Shown here: positions 53,455-62,395 of the stretch, in pieces
How the letters are laid out: every line of letters starts with the position of its first letter
Position numbering within the stretch: the first letter of the stretch is position 1
DNA from: DAOLCO01 sp964612555
GTDB taxonomy: Bacteria; Bdellovibrionota_C; UBA2361; SZUA-149; DAOLCO01
NCBI GenBank assembly: GCA_964612555.1
Contig: CAZTBW010000001.1
Location: forward strand, 310,001 to 374,000
Length of the DNA stretch: 64,000 nt
Reading direction: 5' to 3'
Made by a program: the position numbers and the translations under genes
Notes under the pieces: model-generated
The model's database searches: none
Told to the model about the DNA's origin: nothing
The model's input: the letters and a program-made list of their open reading frames with translations, nothing else

Positions 53455-54255
53455 CTACTTTCTCCTGCCACCTTTATTTGGGGTTACCGCACTAGAAGTG
53501 ATAGAAACCAGATTCTGCTGCACCTCTCCTGTAAAGTCAGTGACGGATTCCAGAACATTGACCTGCTTTTCATCTATACTCACCACAGTTCCATTTCTGT
53601 TACCAACCCTTGTACCGATTCGTACCGGATGCCCCTTCCCACTCCCATCCTCAATCATGGCAAAACGCTCTCCGTTAGCATCAGTAAGAATGGCAGCAGT
53701 TCGAAGCTGAGATACGTCATAGCGCTCAAGCGGGGGCAGAGATTCATCAATCACCACTCTGGGTGAAAAATCAAATGGCTGAAAAGGGTCTCGCTTACCG
53801 CTTGGGTCATATACAAACTCTTCAATCTCAACCGTATTGGGGTTTACAAAATCAACATGCGCGGAACTCTTTTTCTCTTCTCCCGAAGAGTCTTTTTTCT
53901 CATCCTCCTCTCTAATCCCGAAATCCAGTTCGAACTCAAGACCATCACGTCTATAAGAAATTGGCTGTTTTGTAAGAGCATTAAGGGGAACCGCATCAAA
54001 ATATTTTGGGATCAACGATTCAAGTGAATCAGGAGGTTCTGCATGGTTTGCAATATAATCCGCAATAGCTAACTGTACCCGAAGGTAGCTTTCCTGCTCG
54101 GGAGTAACACTACCCGAATCACGGAGTTGTGAAATACCCTGTTCAATCACTTCCTTCGGGGTAGAAACCGCAGTCTCACTATCCTCATAAAGAGTGATAC
54201 CCAGGAGTACCAACAGTAAAAAAACAATACTACCGATGTATATTTTAAATTTCAT
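53455..54255 (-). CDS. PilP-like pilus assembly lipoprotein family, with pseudopilin-like N-terminal domain
   Basis: 266 residues. An N-terminal membrane anchor (about 4-22) is followed by residues 58-112, which resemble the globular end of a T2SS/pilin-type protein (LAIADYIANHAEPPDSLESL, then YRRDGLEFEL). A charged linker leads to a PilP domain: GKRDPFQPF at 153-161, LERYDVSQLRTAAIL, then VRIGTRVGNRNGTVVSI and NVLES. PilP links PilN/PilO to the PilQ secretin in type IV pili. No lipobox is present and no other pil genes are adjacent. The pseudopilin-like part is an unusual addition and rests on pattern similarity only. Confidence 0.72.
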   Translation of the reverse strand: MKFKIYIGSIVFLLLVLLGITLYEDSETAVSTPKEVIEQGISQLRDSGSVTPEQESYLRVQLAIADYIANHAEPPDSLESLIPKYFDAVPLNALTKQPISYRRDGLEFELDFGIREEDEKKDSSGEEKKSSAHVDFVNPNTVEIEEFVYDPSGKRDPFQPFDFSPRVVIDESLPPLERYDVSQLRTAAILTDANGERFAMIEDGSGKGHPVRIGTRVGNRNGTVVSIDEKQVNVLESVTDFTGEVQQNLVSITSSAVTPNKGGRRK

Positions 54256-54258
54256 ACC

Positions 54259-54531
54259 CTATTGAATCCCAAGCTCTGACAAAGGAATACCCTCTTCAAT
54301 CAGAAGAACCGGAATCCCATCCTGTACAGGATAGGCGAGCGCTCCGTTCTCGGTTATCAAAAAACCATCCATTGCATTTTTAAGAATACGCCCCTCCATG
54401 TTCACCACCTTGTTCTTTGTGATTTCATCATTGATCTTTTTTACCTCAGAGTCCTTGGCAAGAATCAAACGCTCTTTTGTTTTCGGACATACCAGTATAG
54501 ATAAAATCTCTTCTGAAATCATTTTGCTCAT
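54259..54531 (-). CDS. Trm112 family protein
   Basis: 90 residues. Trm112/YcaR proteins are small zinc-ribbon-like partners of methyltransferases. The pattern SILVCPKTKERL, then GALAYPVQDGIPVLL near the end, fits. Only one Cys is visible where the family normally has a CxxC pair, so zinc binding may be lost. An insertion (EVKKINDEITKNKVVNMEG) lengthens the middle. It lies three bases before the PilP-like gene. Confidence 0.75.
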   Translation of the reverse strand: MSKMISEEILSILVCPKTKERLILAKDSEVKKINDEITKNKVVNMEGRILKNAMDGFLITENGALAYPVQDGIPVLLIEEGIPLSELGIQ

Positions 54532-54727
54532 CCTGTATCGGTCATTAAGGTAAATAACTAGTTAAATTTTAGCGCTTTATTTTTTATTTATGGTTTTTAT
54601 ACCTGTTTTAGCAGCTAATTGATCATCCCAAAATAAACTTTTAAAATTAAAGATACCTCTTTTTAAAATTTAGCGAAAAGAGTAGTATTTACCAAGAGAT
54701 TTATAAAAAATTAAGCATATATTACCT

Positions 54728-55216
54728 ATGAAAAAGATTTCCACGCTTCCGGTTCTCATATCACTTTGTCTTATGTCGTTCAGCGCTTGCAGTGAGTACT
54801 GGTGGACCCGGGGGCAACCGCCAGCCACTGCTGATATTTTTGCTCGTGCCCAGGAACGTGTCCTTGAAATGCAGCAGGAGCTTCCTGCTGAACGAGCGGA
54901 TATACAACAAGTTGCGAGCTCTCTCAGCACTGAATTTCAAACTGTGACCGCAGATAAAATCTCCACTCAGGAAATGCATGAGTCCTTTAATCGAATAGAG
55001 GCTTCTCTTATCTCTCTCGAAGGGAAAATGTCATATGGAAACAGACCGCCGCTTCAGGAGTTATCCGGTCAATTCAGAGCACTGAAGGAAAAAGGTCTTT
55101 CAGTCGGGTTTGAAAATCTTCCAAAAGAAGCGCTGAGACTTTTTGGTGCAAGAGTACTTTTTATGCTTTCAAGTGAAATAAAAGTACCAGCTCCTGATGC
55201 AATCATCGCCTCCTGA
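54728..55216 (+). CDS. Predicted lipoprotein of unknown function
   Basis: 162 residues. The N-terminus has a signal peptide ending in a lipobox (LMSFSAC, Cys21), so it is likely lipidated and anchored to a membrane. The mature part is helical and charged, with AQERVLEMQQELPAERADIQ and IEASLISLEGKMSYG. I do not recognise a family. The last 20 bases overlap the next gene in another frame, suggesting that they are expressed together. Confidence 0.8.
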   Translation: MKKISTLPVLISLCLMSFSACSEYWWTRGQPPATADIFARAQERVLEMQQELPAERADIQQVASSLSTEFQTVTADKISTQEMHESFNRIEASLISLEGKMSYGNRPPLQELSGQFRALKEKGLSVGFENLPKEALRLFGARVLFMLSSEIKVPAPDAIIAS

Positions 55217-56654
55217 CCATACATTACTTCTCTATATCTGGTCTCCGGAATCCAGGAGGGAGCAATTAAGAGCTCCCGTAGGGGATTTTCTTTCTTTCCT
55301 GCATCAGTACAGAAATCGTATTTCAGTAGTACTTTCTGATGAAATGAAAGACCTTTTTTCTGCCGAGCTGGCTCAGCTTTCAGTTATCAGTCCAGATTCA
55401 GCTACCGAACTTCTACATCCCCAGAAAAATCATGCAGATAAAAATTATACACTGTATCCAATTATTGCATGTAATCTGAGATCATTTGAAAAAGGAAGTG
55501 AGGACTTTCTTTCACTCTTACACGAACCTGATTCCAAGCATTATTCCTTCTGGGATTCCTTCCGGGAAAATGCGAAACTCTTCATAACTTCCGCTACAGA
55601 AAAAACAATACTGACAGATGATCAAAAAAACCTGCTGGAAGAAAAAGAACATGAGCTAAAAACACTGCTTTTAAAATGCGAATCAATGAAAGAAGATCGC
55701 CCGCTTCATCTGCACAGACACCTCGAACTTGCAAAAGAACATCTCACCAAAAACCTCAAACTCCCCTGCTTCTATTTTGAAACGGACAGTAAAACCATTA
55801 GAGAGTCCTTATTCAATGAACGCGTACGATCTCTGCTGCATGCCCAGGTTGAGCTTGCATATTTTGCAAATGCCGAAATCGACCCTGTAATTGGATGGCT
55901 CGAATACCTCATAAAAGAAAATTCCTTTGAAGTATGCAATCCCTTTATGTCTCTTTCAATGAATACGAATACCTATGGGGCAATTACTAAGATTGAATAC
56001 TTTCCAAGAAAAATTCTTCTTAATGATGGCTTCAACTCACTCTACTACAGCATCTCTGACAGCTCTATTCCGAAAGAACAGAAAAAAAATCCCAAACCCT
56101 CTCAAAACTATAGAATCATGCGTAAGCAGCCTGATCTGTTTGCCATTCGATTTGATGAACCTTTATCCCATCTGAACGACACCGAACCTGTATGTTGCAA
56201 GATTATCTATTTCAAGTCAGGACTCGGCTCTTTTATGCCAAACTCAACTACCGGTTTCAGTCTTGAATACTGGCTGGAAAATGCTGAAACACTACCCGAT
56301 ACTTCCGACATCAGGCTTCACTTTCCCCTCATTTTTCCCGGAGACGCTCAATCAATCCACCTCCGCGCTCTTATCTCAGCAGGAGGAGAGGACGACAGAC
56401 TCTATCCCCTCTCAGAGCAGACTACAAACATTCATTCATCAGAAGTAGCAGGTTCTCTCTACGGGATACGCCTCATACACTCAATAACGCACTTTATTAT
56501 AGACCTCAGATTTGCCCACCAACTAAACTCCCTCTCTTTTGCAAAAAAAGAAGAACGATCTGAAAACACACACATCGACCTTTCCTTCTCACAAAAAGCA
56601 GCCTCCATCAAAGACTACGACAGACTACAGTCGATGTATTTCTGTATATACTAG
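55197..56654 (+). CDS. Uncharacterised protein resembling the C-terminal region of GH57 (DUF1926-like)
   Basis: 485 residues, no signal peptide and no clear membrane segment. Residues 1-60 (LLLYIWSPESRREQLRAPV) and a central helical region are followed from about 255 by a beta-rich part: NTYGAITKIEYFPRKILLND, KQPDLFAIRFDE, and FKSGLGSFMPNSTTGFSLEYWLE. This order recalls the DUF1926 domain at the C-terminus of GH57 alpha-amylase/4-glucanotransferases. The catalytic GH57 motifs are not seen, so it may be a degenerate or binding-only member. This is a weak assignment. It overlaps the lipoprotein gene by 20 bases and no ribosome site is evident. Confidence 0.6.
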   Translation: MQSSPPDHTLLLYIWSPESRREQLRAPVGDFLSFLHQYRNRISVVLSDEMKDLFSAELAQLSVISPDSATELLHPQKNHADKNYTLYPIIACNLRSFEKGSEDFLSLLHEPDSKHYSFWDSFRENAKLFITSATEKTILTDDQKNLLEEKEHELKTLLLKCESMKEDRPLHLHRHLELAKEHLTKNLKLPCFYFETDSKTIRESLFNERVRSLLHAQVELAYFANAEIDPVIGWLEYLIKENSFEVCNPFMSLSMNTNTYGAITKIEYFPRKILLNDGFNSLYYSISDSSIPKEQKKNPKPSQNYRIMRKQPDLFAIRFDEPLSHLNDTEPVCCKIIYFKSGLGSFMPNSTTGFSLEYWLENAETLPDTSDIRLHFPLIFPGDAQSIHLRALISAGGEDDRLYPLSEQTTNIHSSEVAGSLYGIRLIHSITHFIIDLRFAHQLNSLSFAKKEERSENTHIDLSFSQKAASIKDYDRLQSMYFCIY

Positions 56655-56727
56655 CACTACATCAAATTAATTTCCCCAGTTTTTCAATTCTAATTTCAAA
56701 GGGGGAAAGCAAAATACTCGCGGGGGC

Positions 56728-56885
56728 AAGAGCGTGCGGGGGCGGCTTGTCTCATGTTCCGGATTTGGAGTGTTTTTTATTCCTTAGATAAATATAAATG
56801 TAAAAAACACGACACCTCGGAGAAAATTGCCTCCCGCAATTTTTGAGAATGAGGAACATGAGACAAGCCGCCCCCGCACGCTCTT
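56728..56885. repeat. 158-bp element with 33-bp perfect terminal inverted repeats and inner hairpins
   Basis: The arms are at 56728-56760 and 56853-56885, perfectly complementary over 33 bases, with a GC-rich outer half (a GCGTGCGGGGGCGGC run). The 92-base interior is AT-rich and itself holds GTGTTTTTTA/TAAAAAACAC (56770-56779 with 56801-56810) and AAAATTGC/GCAATTTT (56823-56843). It lies between convergent genes. It might be a palindromic repeat, a MITE-like element or an unusually large terminator. No reading frame is inside. Confidence 0.85.
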
Positions 56886-56928
56886 TGGACGCACAACAAA
56901 AAATTAATTTAAAATAACTCTAAGCTAT

Positions 56929-57396
56929 CTACTTAACAGCAAAGTGAGCCCTTCTGTTTCTCGCGTAGGCAGCTTCATTTTTTCCTGGGTCAAGCGGAAG
57001 CTCTTCACCATAGCTGATAGTGCTCATCTGCGAAGCACCTACCCCAAGACTTCTCAGATAATCATAAGCAGCCTTTGCCCTTCTTTCTCCAAGTGCAAGG
57101 TTGTACTCAGAAGTACCCCTTTCATCACAGTGCCCTTCAACAATTACCTTAGTACTGGAATTGGAACGCATCCACTGAGCGTTTCGCTGCAAGGCGTCTT
57201 TAGCCGAGGTAGACAAAGCAGAAGAGTCATACGAAAAATTTACATCTGAAAGCACCTGCCCCTTTGTTGCAATCGGTATACTTCCTTCATCAAGTCCATC
57301 ATAGCCTTCGGGGGAGCCAGCACCTCCTCGGGACTTTGAACAAGAAGCCATTACCAGCATCAATAACGTGACTATAATCAAACGTGATAATTTCAT
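56929..57396 (-). CDS. pal: Peptidoglycan-associated lipoprotein Pal
   Basis: 155 residues from the ATG at 57396, with GGAGG five bases upstream. Pal binds peptidoglycan and TolB to support outer-membrane constriction. A signal peptide ends in a lipobox (VMASC). The OmpA-like domain has NFSYDSSALSTSA, VIVEGHCDERGTSEYNLALGERRAKA and YLRSLGVGASQMSTISYGEELP. Last gene of the tol-pal operon. Confidence 0.95.
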   Translation of the reverse strand: MKLSRLIIVTLLMLVMASCSKSRGGAGSPEGYDGLDEGSIPIATKGQVLSDVNFSYDSSALSTSAKDALQRNAQWMRSNSSTKVIVEGHCDERGTSEYNLALGERRAKAAYDYLRSLGVGASQMSTISYGEELPLDPGKNEAAYARNRRAHFAVK

Positions 57397-57518
57397 ATTT
57401 CCTCCAGGTAAAGTAAGCGCCATAACAATTAAAATGCGCCCTAATGGCTATTTACTGCTAAGCCAATAAATCTGCAAGAAATATCAACACCCGGGTATTA
57501 AAAAGATGCTATAACACA

Positions 57519-58832
57519 CTAATCAATTGCAGGTGACCAGGAGGGCTGACGAGCATCAGAAGCTGTTCCCTCAATTCTGGTCGGTCGACCACCAAGAAGA
57601 GAAAGAATGCCTAACTGCTTTGAACCACCCCCAAGATTTGTGGAACTAAACACCAGAAACCTTCCATCTGGTGACCAGGAAGGGTCTTCGTTATCACCAC
57701 TAAAGGTAAGCTGAACCGCATTACCACCCTCCGCATCAGACATAAAAATCTGAAAACCGCCCCGAGCACACACAAAGGCAATCTTATCCCCCTTGGGAGA
57801 CCAGGCAGGTGAAGTACAGTACTTGCTGTCCACATAACTTATCCGCTTAACATTGGAACCCTCACTATCCATGGTATAAATCTGAGGTCCCCCTGCCCGA
57901 TTGGAACAAAAGGCAATTTGAGATTTATCCGGTGAATAAGAAGGTGAGACATCTATGGAACTACCGGTTGTTATCTTCTTAAGTATCTGACCTCTAAGAT
58001 CAAACAGTACAAGCTTTGAAATACCATCATAGGAAGCAGAAGAGATAAGGCTGCTACCCGATTCCGTAAACTTGGCACCAACTTCAAGCCCGGGTCGGTT
58101 AGTAATTCTTGTAGCCCTGCCCCCACTTGATGGCGCAATATATAAATCCGGTACACGCGACTGATAGGAAGTATATACCAGCCTGTCACCTTCCTTAGAC
58201 CATGAAGGAGAAAAAATTAACCCTTTTTCATTTGTAAGCTGAGTATTATTTGCTCCGTCAAGATCAACCACAAAGAGTTCCTTAAATCGACCAACCGAAC
58301 CAACATAAGAAACCCTGGTTCCAAACACACCTTTTTCACCAGTAAAATATAAAAGAATTTCATTGGCAAAACGATGCGCCATCATGGAGTAGTCTTCTTC
58401 TCCCCCGGTGTACCTTCTGGCAATAACAGGTTTTTGCTGGAGTACATCAAACAGATAGAGATCAACCTGAATTTTATTACCGCTTATTTCACGCACTTCA
58501 CCCCTGACAAGACCTTCCGTACCAATCACCGACCAGTCTGAATACGCAAAACCTTCCGGACTTTTACAGGAACCGGGAGCTTCAATAAAAGTTTTAGGGT
58601 CAAGAAGTTTAAAGAGTCCCGAAATCTGAAGATCTTTGGAAATAGTTTTAGGGATATTACGTGCGACAGTACCCTTTTCAGTACGATCACAAAACTCAGG
58701 TACCGCAACAGGAAACCCTACTTGAGCACCGGAAATAACAATCTCTGTCTGAGAATATGAGACATGTGGAAAGAAGAAAATACCAAGAAAAATAAAAGAA
58801 GTGAATCCAAACTTTATCATAATCGACACCAT
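57519..58832 (-). CDS. tolB: Tol-Pal system protein TolB
   Basis: 437 residues from the second of two adjacent ATG codons (58832). A signal peptide (IKFGFTSFIFLGIFFFPHVSYS) precedes the periplasmic domain. The N-terminal TolB domain is followed by a six-bladed beta-propeller, with the repeated S-SWSKDGDRL, PSYSPDKSQIAF, SPAWSPKGDKIAF and DPSWSPDGRFL pattern. TolB connects Pal to TolA. The gap to pal is about 120 bases and holds no gene. Confidence 0.95.
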   Translation of the reverse strand: MVSIMIKFGFTSFIFLGIFFFPHVSYSQTEIVISGAQVGFPVAVPEFCDRTEKGTVARNIPKTISKDLQISGLFKLLDPKTFIEAPGSCKSPEGFAYSDWSVIGTEGLVRGEVREISGNKIQVDLYLFDVLQQKPVIARRYTGGEEDYSMMAHRFANEILLYFTGEKGVFGTRVSYVGSVGRFKELFVVDLDGANNTQLTNEKGLIFSPSWSKEGDRLVYTSYQSRVPDLYIAPSSGGRATRITNRPGLEVGAKFTESGSSLISSASYDGISKLVLFDLRGQILKKITTGSSIDVSPSYSPDKSQIAFCSNRAGGPQIYTMDSEGSNVKRISYVDSKYCTSPAWSPKGDKIAFVCARGGFQIFMSDAEGGNAVQLTFSGDNEDPSWSPDGRFLVFSSTNLGGGSKQLGILSLLGGRPTRIEGTASDARQPSWSPAID

Positions 58833-58855
58833 CATGCTCCGTAATAAAAATACAC

Positions 58856-59896
58856 TTAGCCGTCCTTATTATTAAACTCAAAATTAACCGAAGAAAAATC
58901 AGAATAAAACTCACGGGGGGGTGGAGGTACAGGAGAGGCTTTCTTGACAGCCCGAATCACCGAATCATCAAAATGAGCATTACCCGAACTTTGGGTAATT
59001 CTGACACTGGTAACTTCGCCATCCGGTCGTATATTCACTTCAACAAATGCCTGTAAAAAAGAACTCTTCTGCATCCACCTCCACCCGGACTTTATATGCG
59101 CCTGAAGCTCGTTCTGATAAGCAACCTTGGCATATGGAGCAAGGGTACCACCACCTCCTCCACTACCCCCTATTCTTGCACCACCAAAACCCGTTCCTCC
59201 AGCCCGAACCGATTCTCCTCCATACTCTTTCTTGCTTCTGATCTCACGTGCAAGGTCTGAAATCCTTTTATCACGATCTTTTTTCGCCTGCGCACTCTCC
59301 CGCTCTTCACGTTTTTTTCTGGCAAGCTCTTCTTCCGCTTTTTTCTTTTTAGCGTCTTCTGCTTTCTTTCGAGCTTCCTCTTCCTTCTTTTTCTTCTCCT
59401 CAAGCTCTTTTTTCTTCTTCTGTTCCAGTTCCTTTTTTTTCTTTAGCTCCTCTTCCTTTTTCTTTTTTTCAAGAAGTTCTTTTTCTTTCTTTTTTCTCTC
59501 CAGCTCTTCAACCAGGGTTAATCTCTCAAGCTCTTTTTGTTTTTCAGATTCTATCTCTTTCTGTGTCTTTGTTTCCACCTCAGGGGCTTTCTTCTTTTCT
59601 TCCTGTACGGTTTTAGGTGGAGGGGGGGCATCAGGTACTTCATCAGGAATAGCATCAAGAGGCGGTTTTTCAGCTTCCTTACCCGGCAGCGGTACCTGAG
59701 AGACACCACCAAGAACCTCTCCTCCTTCAAGAGTAACCGTAAACACCTCAGGTGCCTTACGCAGGCGTGCCTGCGCAACATTTACCCAGAGAAAAACCAG
59801 AACGAAACCACTTATATGAAGAATAAAGGCAAGAAAGATACTTCCCCGTATTTCTCTTTCCGCACGTTCTTCTCTTGGATCTCTGTTTATTGGCAT
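58856..59896 (-). CDS. tolA: TolA/TonB-family energy transducer (Tol-Pal TolA)
   Basis: 346 residues. A cytoplasmic N-terminal stretch is followed by one transmembrane helix (FLAFILHISGFVLVFLWV, 20-37). A proline-rich region precedes a long lysine/glutamate coil (about 110-220) that spans the periplasm. The C-terminal TolA/TonB domain has YQNELQAHIKSGW, VEVNIRPDGEVTSVRITQSSGNAHFDDSVIRAVKKASP and a P-rich end. Position between tolR and tolB supports TolA. Confidence 0.88.
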   Translation of the reverse strand: MPINRDPREERAEREIRGSIFLAFILHISGFVLVFLWVNVAQARLRKAPEVFTVTLEGGEVLGGVSQVPLPGKEAEKPPLDAIPDEVPDAPPPPKTVQEEKKKAPEVETKTQKEIESEKQKELERLTLVEELERKKKEKELLEKKKKEEELKKKKELEQKKKKELEEKKKKEEEARKKAEDAKKKKAEEELARKKREERESAQAKKDRDKRISDLAREIRSKKEYGGESVRAGGTGFGGARIGGSGGGGGTLAPYAKVAYQNELQAHIKSGWRWMQKSSFLQAFVEVNIRPDGEVTSVRITQSSGNAHFDDSVIRAVKKASPVPPPPREFYSDFSSVNFEFNNKDG

Positions 59897-59900
59897 AACT

Positions 59901-60314
59901 CTAGGAAGGTTCAGTTAAAAGACCTACTTTATCAATACCCGAGCGTTTTATCCGAGCCATTGCAGCCATAACCTGACCATAGGTGGCACGATGATCTGCT
60001 TTGATAAAAACACGTTTATCAGTTCGTGTACTGACAATGGCAAGAAGTTTTGGTCCAAGTTCTTCAAGCGAAATCACATTATCCGCACCAAGGAAGACCA
60101 CTCCCTCCTTATCAATGGAAACAACAAGTTGCTCATCCTCCCCTCCCTCAACCGGCGCAATGGTTTCTCTGGGAAGTTCCAACTCAACTCCCTGCTGAAG
60201 AATGGGAGCTGCCACCATAAAAATTATCAAAAGAACCAACATCACATCAACAAGAGGAGTTACGTTAATCTGGGAAATTGCTCCTCCTTCAGAGGACATG
60301 TCGTCAAATGCCAT
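59901..60314 (-). CDS. tolR: Tol-Pal system protein TolR (ExbD family)
   Basis: 137 residues. One transmembrane helix (about 20-40) carries the proton-relay aspartate in INVTPLVDVMLVLLIIFMV. The periplasmic part follows the ExbD/TolR pattern, with VFIKADHRATYGQVMAAMARIKRSGIDKVGLLTEP at its end. It forms the stator with TolQ and drives TolA. Four bases separate it from tolA. Confidence 0.94.
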   Translation of the reverse strand: MAFDDMSSEGGAISQINVTPLVDVMLVLLIIFMVAAPILQQGVELELPRETIAPVEGGEDEQLVVSIDKEGVVFLGADNVISLEELGPKLLAIVSTRTDKRVFIKADHRATYGQVMAAMARIKRSGIDKVGLLTEPS

Positions 60315-60360
60315 ATAGCTGTATCTTTCCTGATATATTATTTACTTGTTCATACTCGGG

Positions 60361-61119
60361 CTATTTCAGGAAATGTCTACGGGCGATATTCAAAAACTCT
60401 GCTGAAAAACTATCCATCGTCCGGGACATAATCTTAAGCTGCTGCATAAACACGTTATAAAAAATCGCTGCGGGAATAGCCGCTGCGAGTCCGATTGCCG
60501 TAGCAATAAGTGCTTCAGATATCCCGGGTGCCACTGCCTGAATCGAAGAACTCTGAACCTGACTAAGCCCGATAAAAGCATTCATAATACCCCACACCGT
60601 ACCAAAAAGCCCGATAAAAGGGGCGGCAGATGCAGTAGTTGCGAGCATGGTAGTTCCCTTTTCAAGTCGGGTGACCTCTTCCATTTTTGCTTTTCGCAAG
60701 GCACGATCAATATTTTCAAGCGCACCATGTTCAGTGTGCAGAGACTTTGAACCAAGAACCGCGGTAAGTTCCCGATGCCCGGCACCAAACACTTGAGCAA
60801 GGGGACTTTCGGTAAGATCTCTTGCCACCTCTCCAATCTGAGCAAGATTCTTGCTGTTCCAAAACACGTTTTCAAATTTGTCACTTTCCGCCTTTGCCCG
60901 CTTCATGGCTTTATACTTGTAAATGACAATACCCCATGTCCAGACAGACATCACCACAAGGAGAACCAAAACTCCCTGTACCACAGGAGAGGAAGAAAAA
61001 ATCATTTCATAGAGAGAGAAGCTATGGACGTTTTCAGCTGCCGCTACGACAGGAGTCTCTATCCCAGGCACTGCCTCTTCTTCAATAAGTTGGAAAAATT
61101 TCGGTACTATAAAACTCAT
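60361..61119 (-). CDS. tolQ: Tol-Pal system protein TolQ (MotA/ExbB family)
   Basis: 252 residues from the ATG at 61119. An in-frame GTG at 61131 is possible and neither has a clear ribosome site. Three transmembrane helices are visible, with the first near 45-70. ATTASAAPFIGLFGTVWGIMNAFIGL and EALIATAIGLAAAIPAAIFYNVF are the conserved TolQ/ExbB helices. It is the first gene of the tolQ-tolR-tolA-tolB-pal set. Confidence 0.95.
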   Translation of the reverse strand: MSFIVPKFFQLIEEEAVPGIETPVVAAAENVHSFSLYEMIFSSSPVVQGVLVLLVVMSVWTWGIVIYKYKAMKRAKAESDKFENVFWNSKNLAQIGEVARDLTESPLAQVFGAGHRELTAVLGSKSLHTEHGALENIDRALRKAKMEEVTRLEKGTTMLATTASAAPFIGLFGTVWGIMNAFIGLSQVQSSSIQAVAPGISEALIATAIGLAAAIPAAIFYNVFMQQLKIMSRTMDSFSAEFLNIARRHFLK

Positions 61120-61354
61120 AAATTTAAACACACTAACAAATCAATACGTTAATTATCTAAACACCTATCTTAATGACGAAACTGCCGACAAAGTAATTTA
61201 TATCAGGTACACACCCTACATAGGTACACTGTCTCAATGCTTATTTCATTCAATATTCTTTCTTGCTATCCTATCAAGGTAATTTTAAAAAGTGCTTATT
61301 TTTCTTTATTAAAAACATAGCATTATATCCACAAATATAAAAAAAGGAACACTC

Positions 61355-62362
61355 ATGGCAGTCAGATTTGCAATAAACGGATTTGGAAGGATTGGAAGAA
61401 ATGTGGTCAGAGCAATCGAGAACTCTAAAAATTCCAATGTAGAGCTTGTCGCCATTAATGACCTTACCACTCCGGAAACACTGGCTCATCTTCTTAAATA
61501 TGACTCGGTTCATGGCAAATTTAGTGGTGATATTAAAGTAAGTGATTCTTCAATCGAGATTAACGGCAAAAAGGTTCGTGTATGCAGTGAGAAAGACCCG
61601 AGCGTATTACCCTGGAAGGAACTCGCAGTTGATGCCGTGCTGGAGTGTACAGGAGTGTTCACAAAAAAAGCTGATGCCTCAAAACACATTCAGGCAGGCG
61701 CAAAGAAGGTTCTCATTTCCGCTCCTGCAAATGACTCTGACCTGACCATGGTATATGGAGTGAATCATAATCTTTATAACGCTTCTGAGCACCACGTAGT
61801 TTCAAATGGTTCCTGTACCACAAACTGTCTTGCGCCGGTTGTAAAGGTGCTTCTTGATAATTTTGGAATAAATCATGGGATGATGACCACTATCCACTCC
61901 TATACCAACGATCAGAAAATTCTCGACCTTCCCCATAAAGACCTCAGACGTGCCCGCGCTGCTGCTCTTTCGATGATTCCAACCACTACGGGTGCAGCAA
62001 AAGCAATAGGGCTTGTAATCCCTGAATTAAAAGGCAAACTGGACGGACTTGCAATCAGAGTACCCACCCCAAATGTTTCAGTGGTTGATTTTGTTGCTGA
62101 ACTTGGGAAAAGTACCACGGTAGAAGAGGTTAACAAGGCACTGATCGCTTCCTCCACCGGCTCTCTTCAGGGAGTGCTCGCGATTTCTGATGAACCTCTT
62201 GTAAGTTGTGACTTTAACGGCAGCCCCGCATCAAGTACCGTTGATCTTTCTTCAACCATGGTAATGAACGGAACTATGGTCAAAGTGCTTTCCTGGTACG
62301 ATAATGAAATGGGCTTTTCCTATAGAATGATTGATGTTCTTTCCATGTTACTTGGAAAATAA
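61355..62362 (+). CDS. gapA: Glyceraldehyde-3-phosphate dehydrogenase, type I
   Basis: 335 residues. FAINGFGRIGRNVVRAI binds NAD, and the Asp in VAINDLTTPETLAHLLKYDSVHG suggests NAD over NADP. The catalytic Cys is in SNGSCTTNCLAPV. The conserved SWYDNEMGFSYRM ends the domain. AAGGAACACTC precedes the ATG. It is followed by tpiA without pgk, which commonly sits between them. Confidence 0.97.
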   Translation: MAVRFAINGFGRIGRNVVRAIENSKNSNVELVAINDLTTPETLAHLLKYDSVHGKFSGDIKVSDSSIEINGKKVRVCSEKDPSVLPWKELAVDAVLECTGVFTKKADASKHIQAGAKKVLISAPANDSDLTMVYGVNHNLYNASEHHVVSNGSCTTNCLAPVVKVLLDNFGINHGMMTTIHSYTNDQKILDLPHKDLRRARAAALSMIPTTTGAAKAIGLVIPELKGKLDGLAIRVPTPNVSVVDFVAELGKSTTVEEVNKALIASSTGSLQGVLAISDEPLVSCDFNGSPASSTVDLSSTMVMNGTMVKVLSWYDNEMGFSYRMIDVLSMLLGK

Positions 62363-62395
62363 CAGTACCGAAAAAGTAAGAATCAGGTATAGCAG

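Noticed and set aside
59127..59699. Long plus-strand frame rich in serine and phenylalanine
   Set aside because: It is the mirror of the lysine/glutamate coil of tolA and has no protein-like features of its own.
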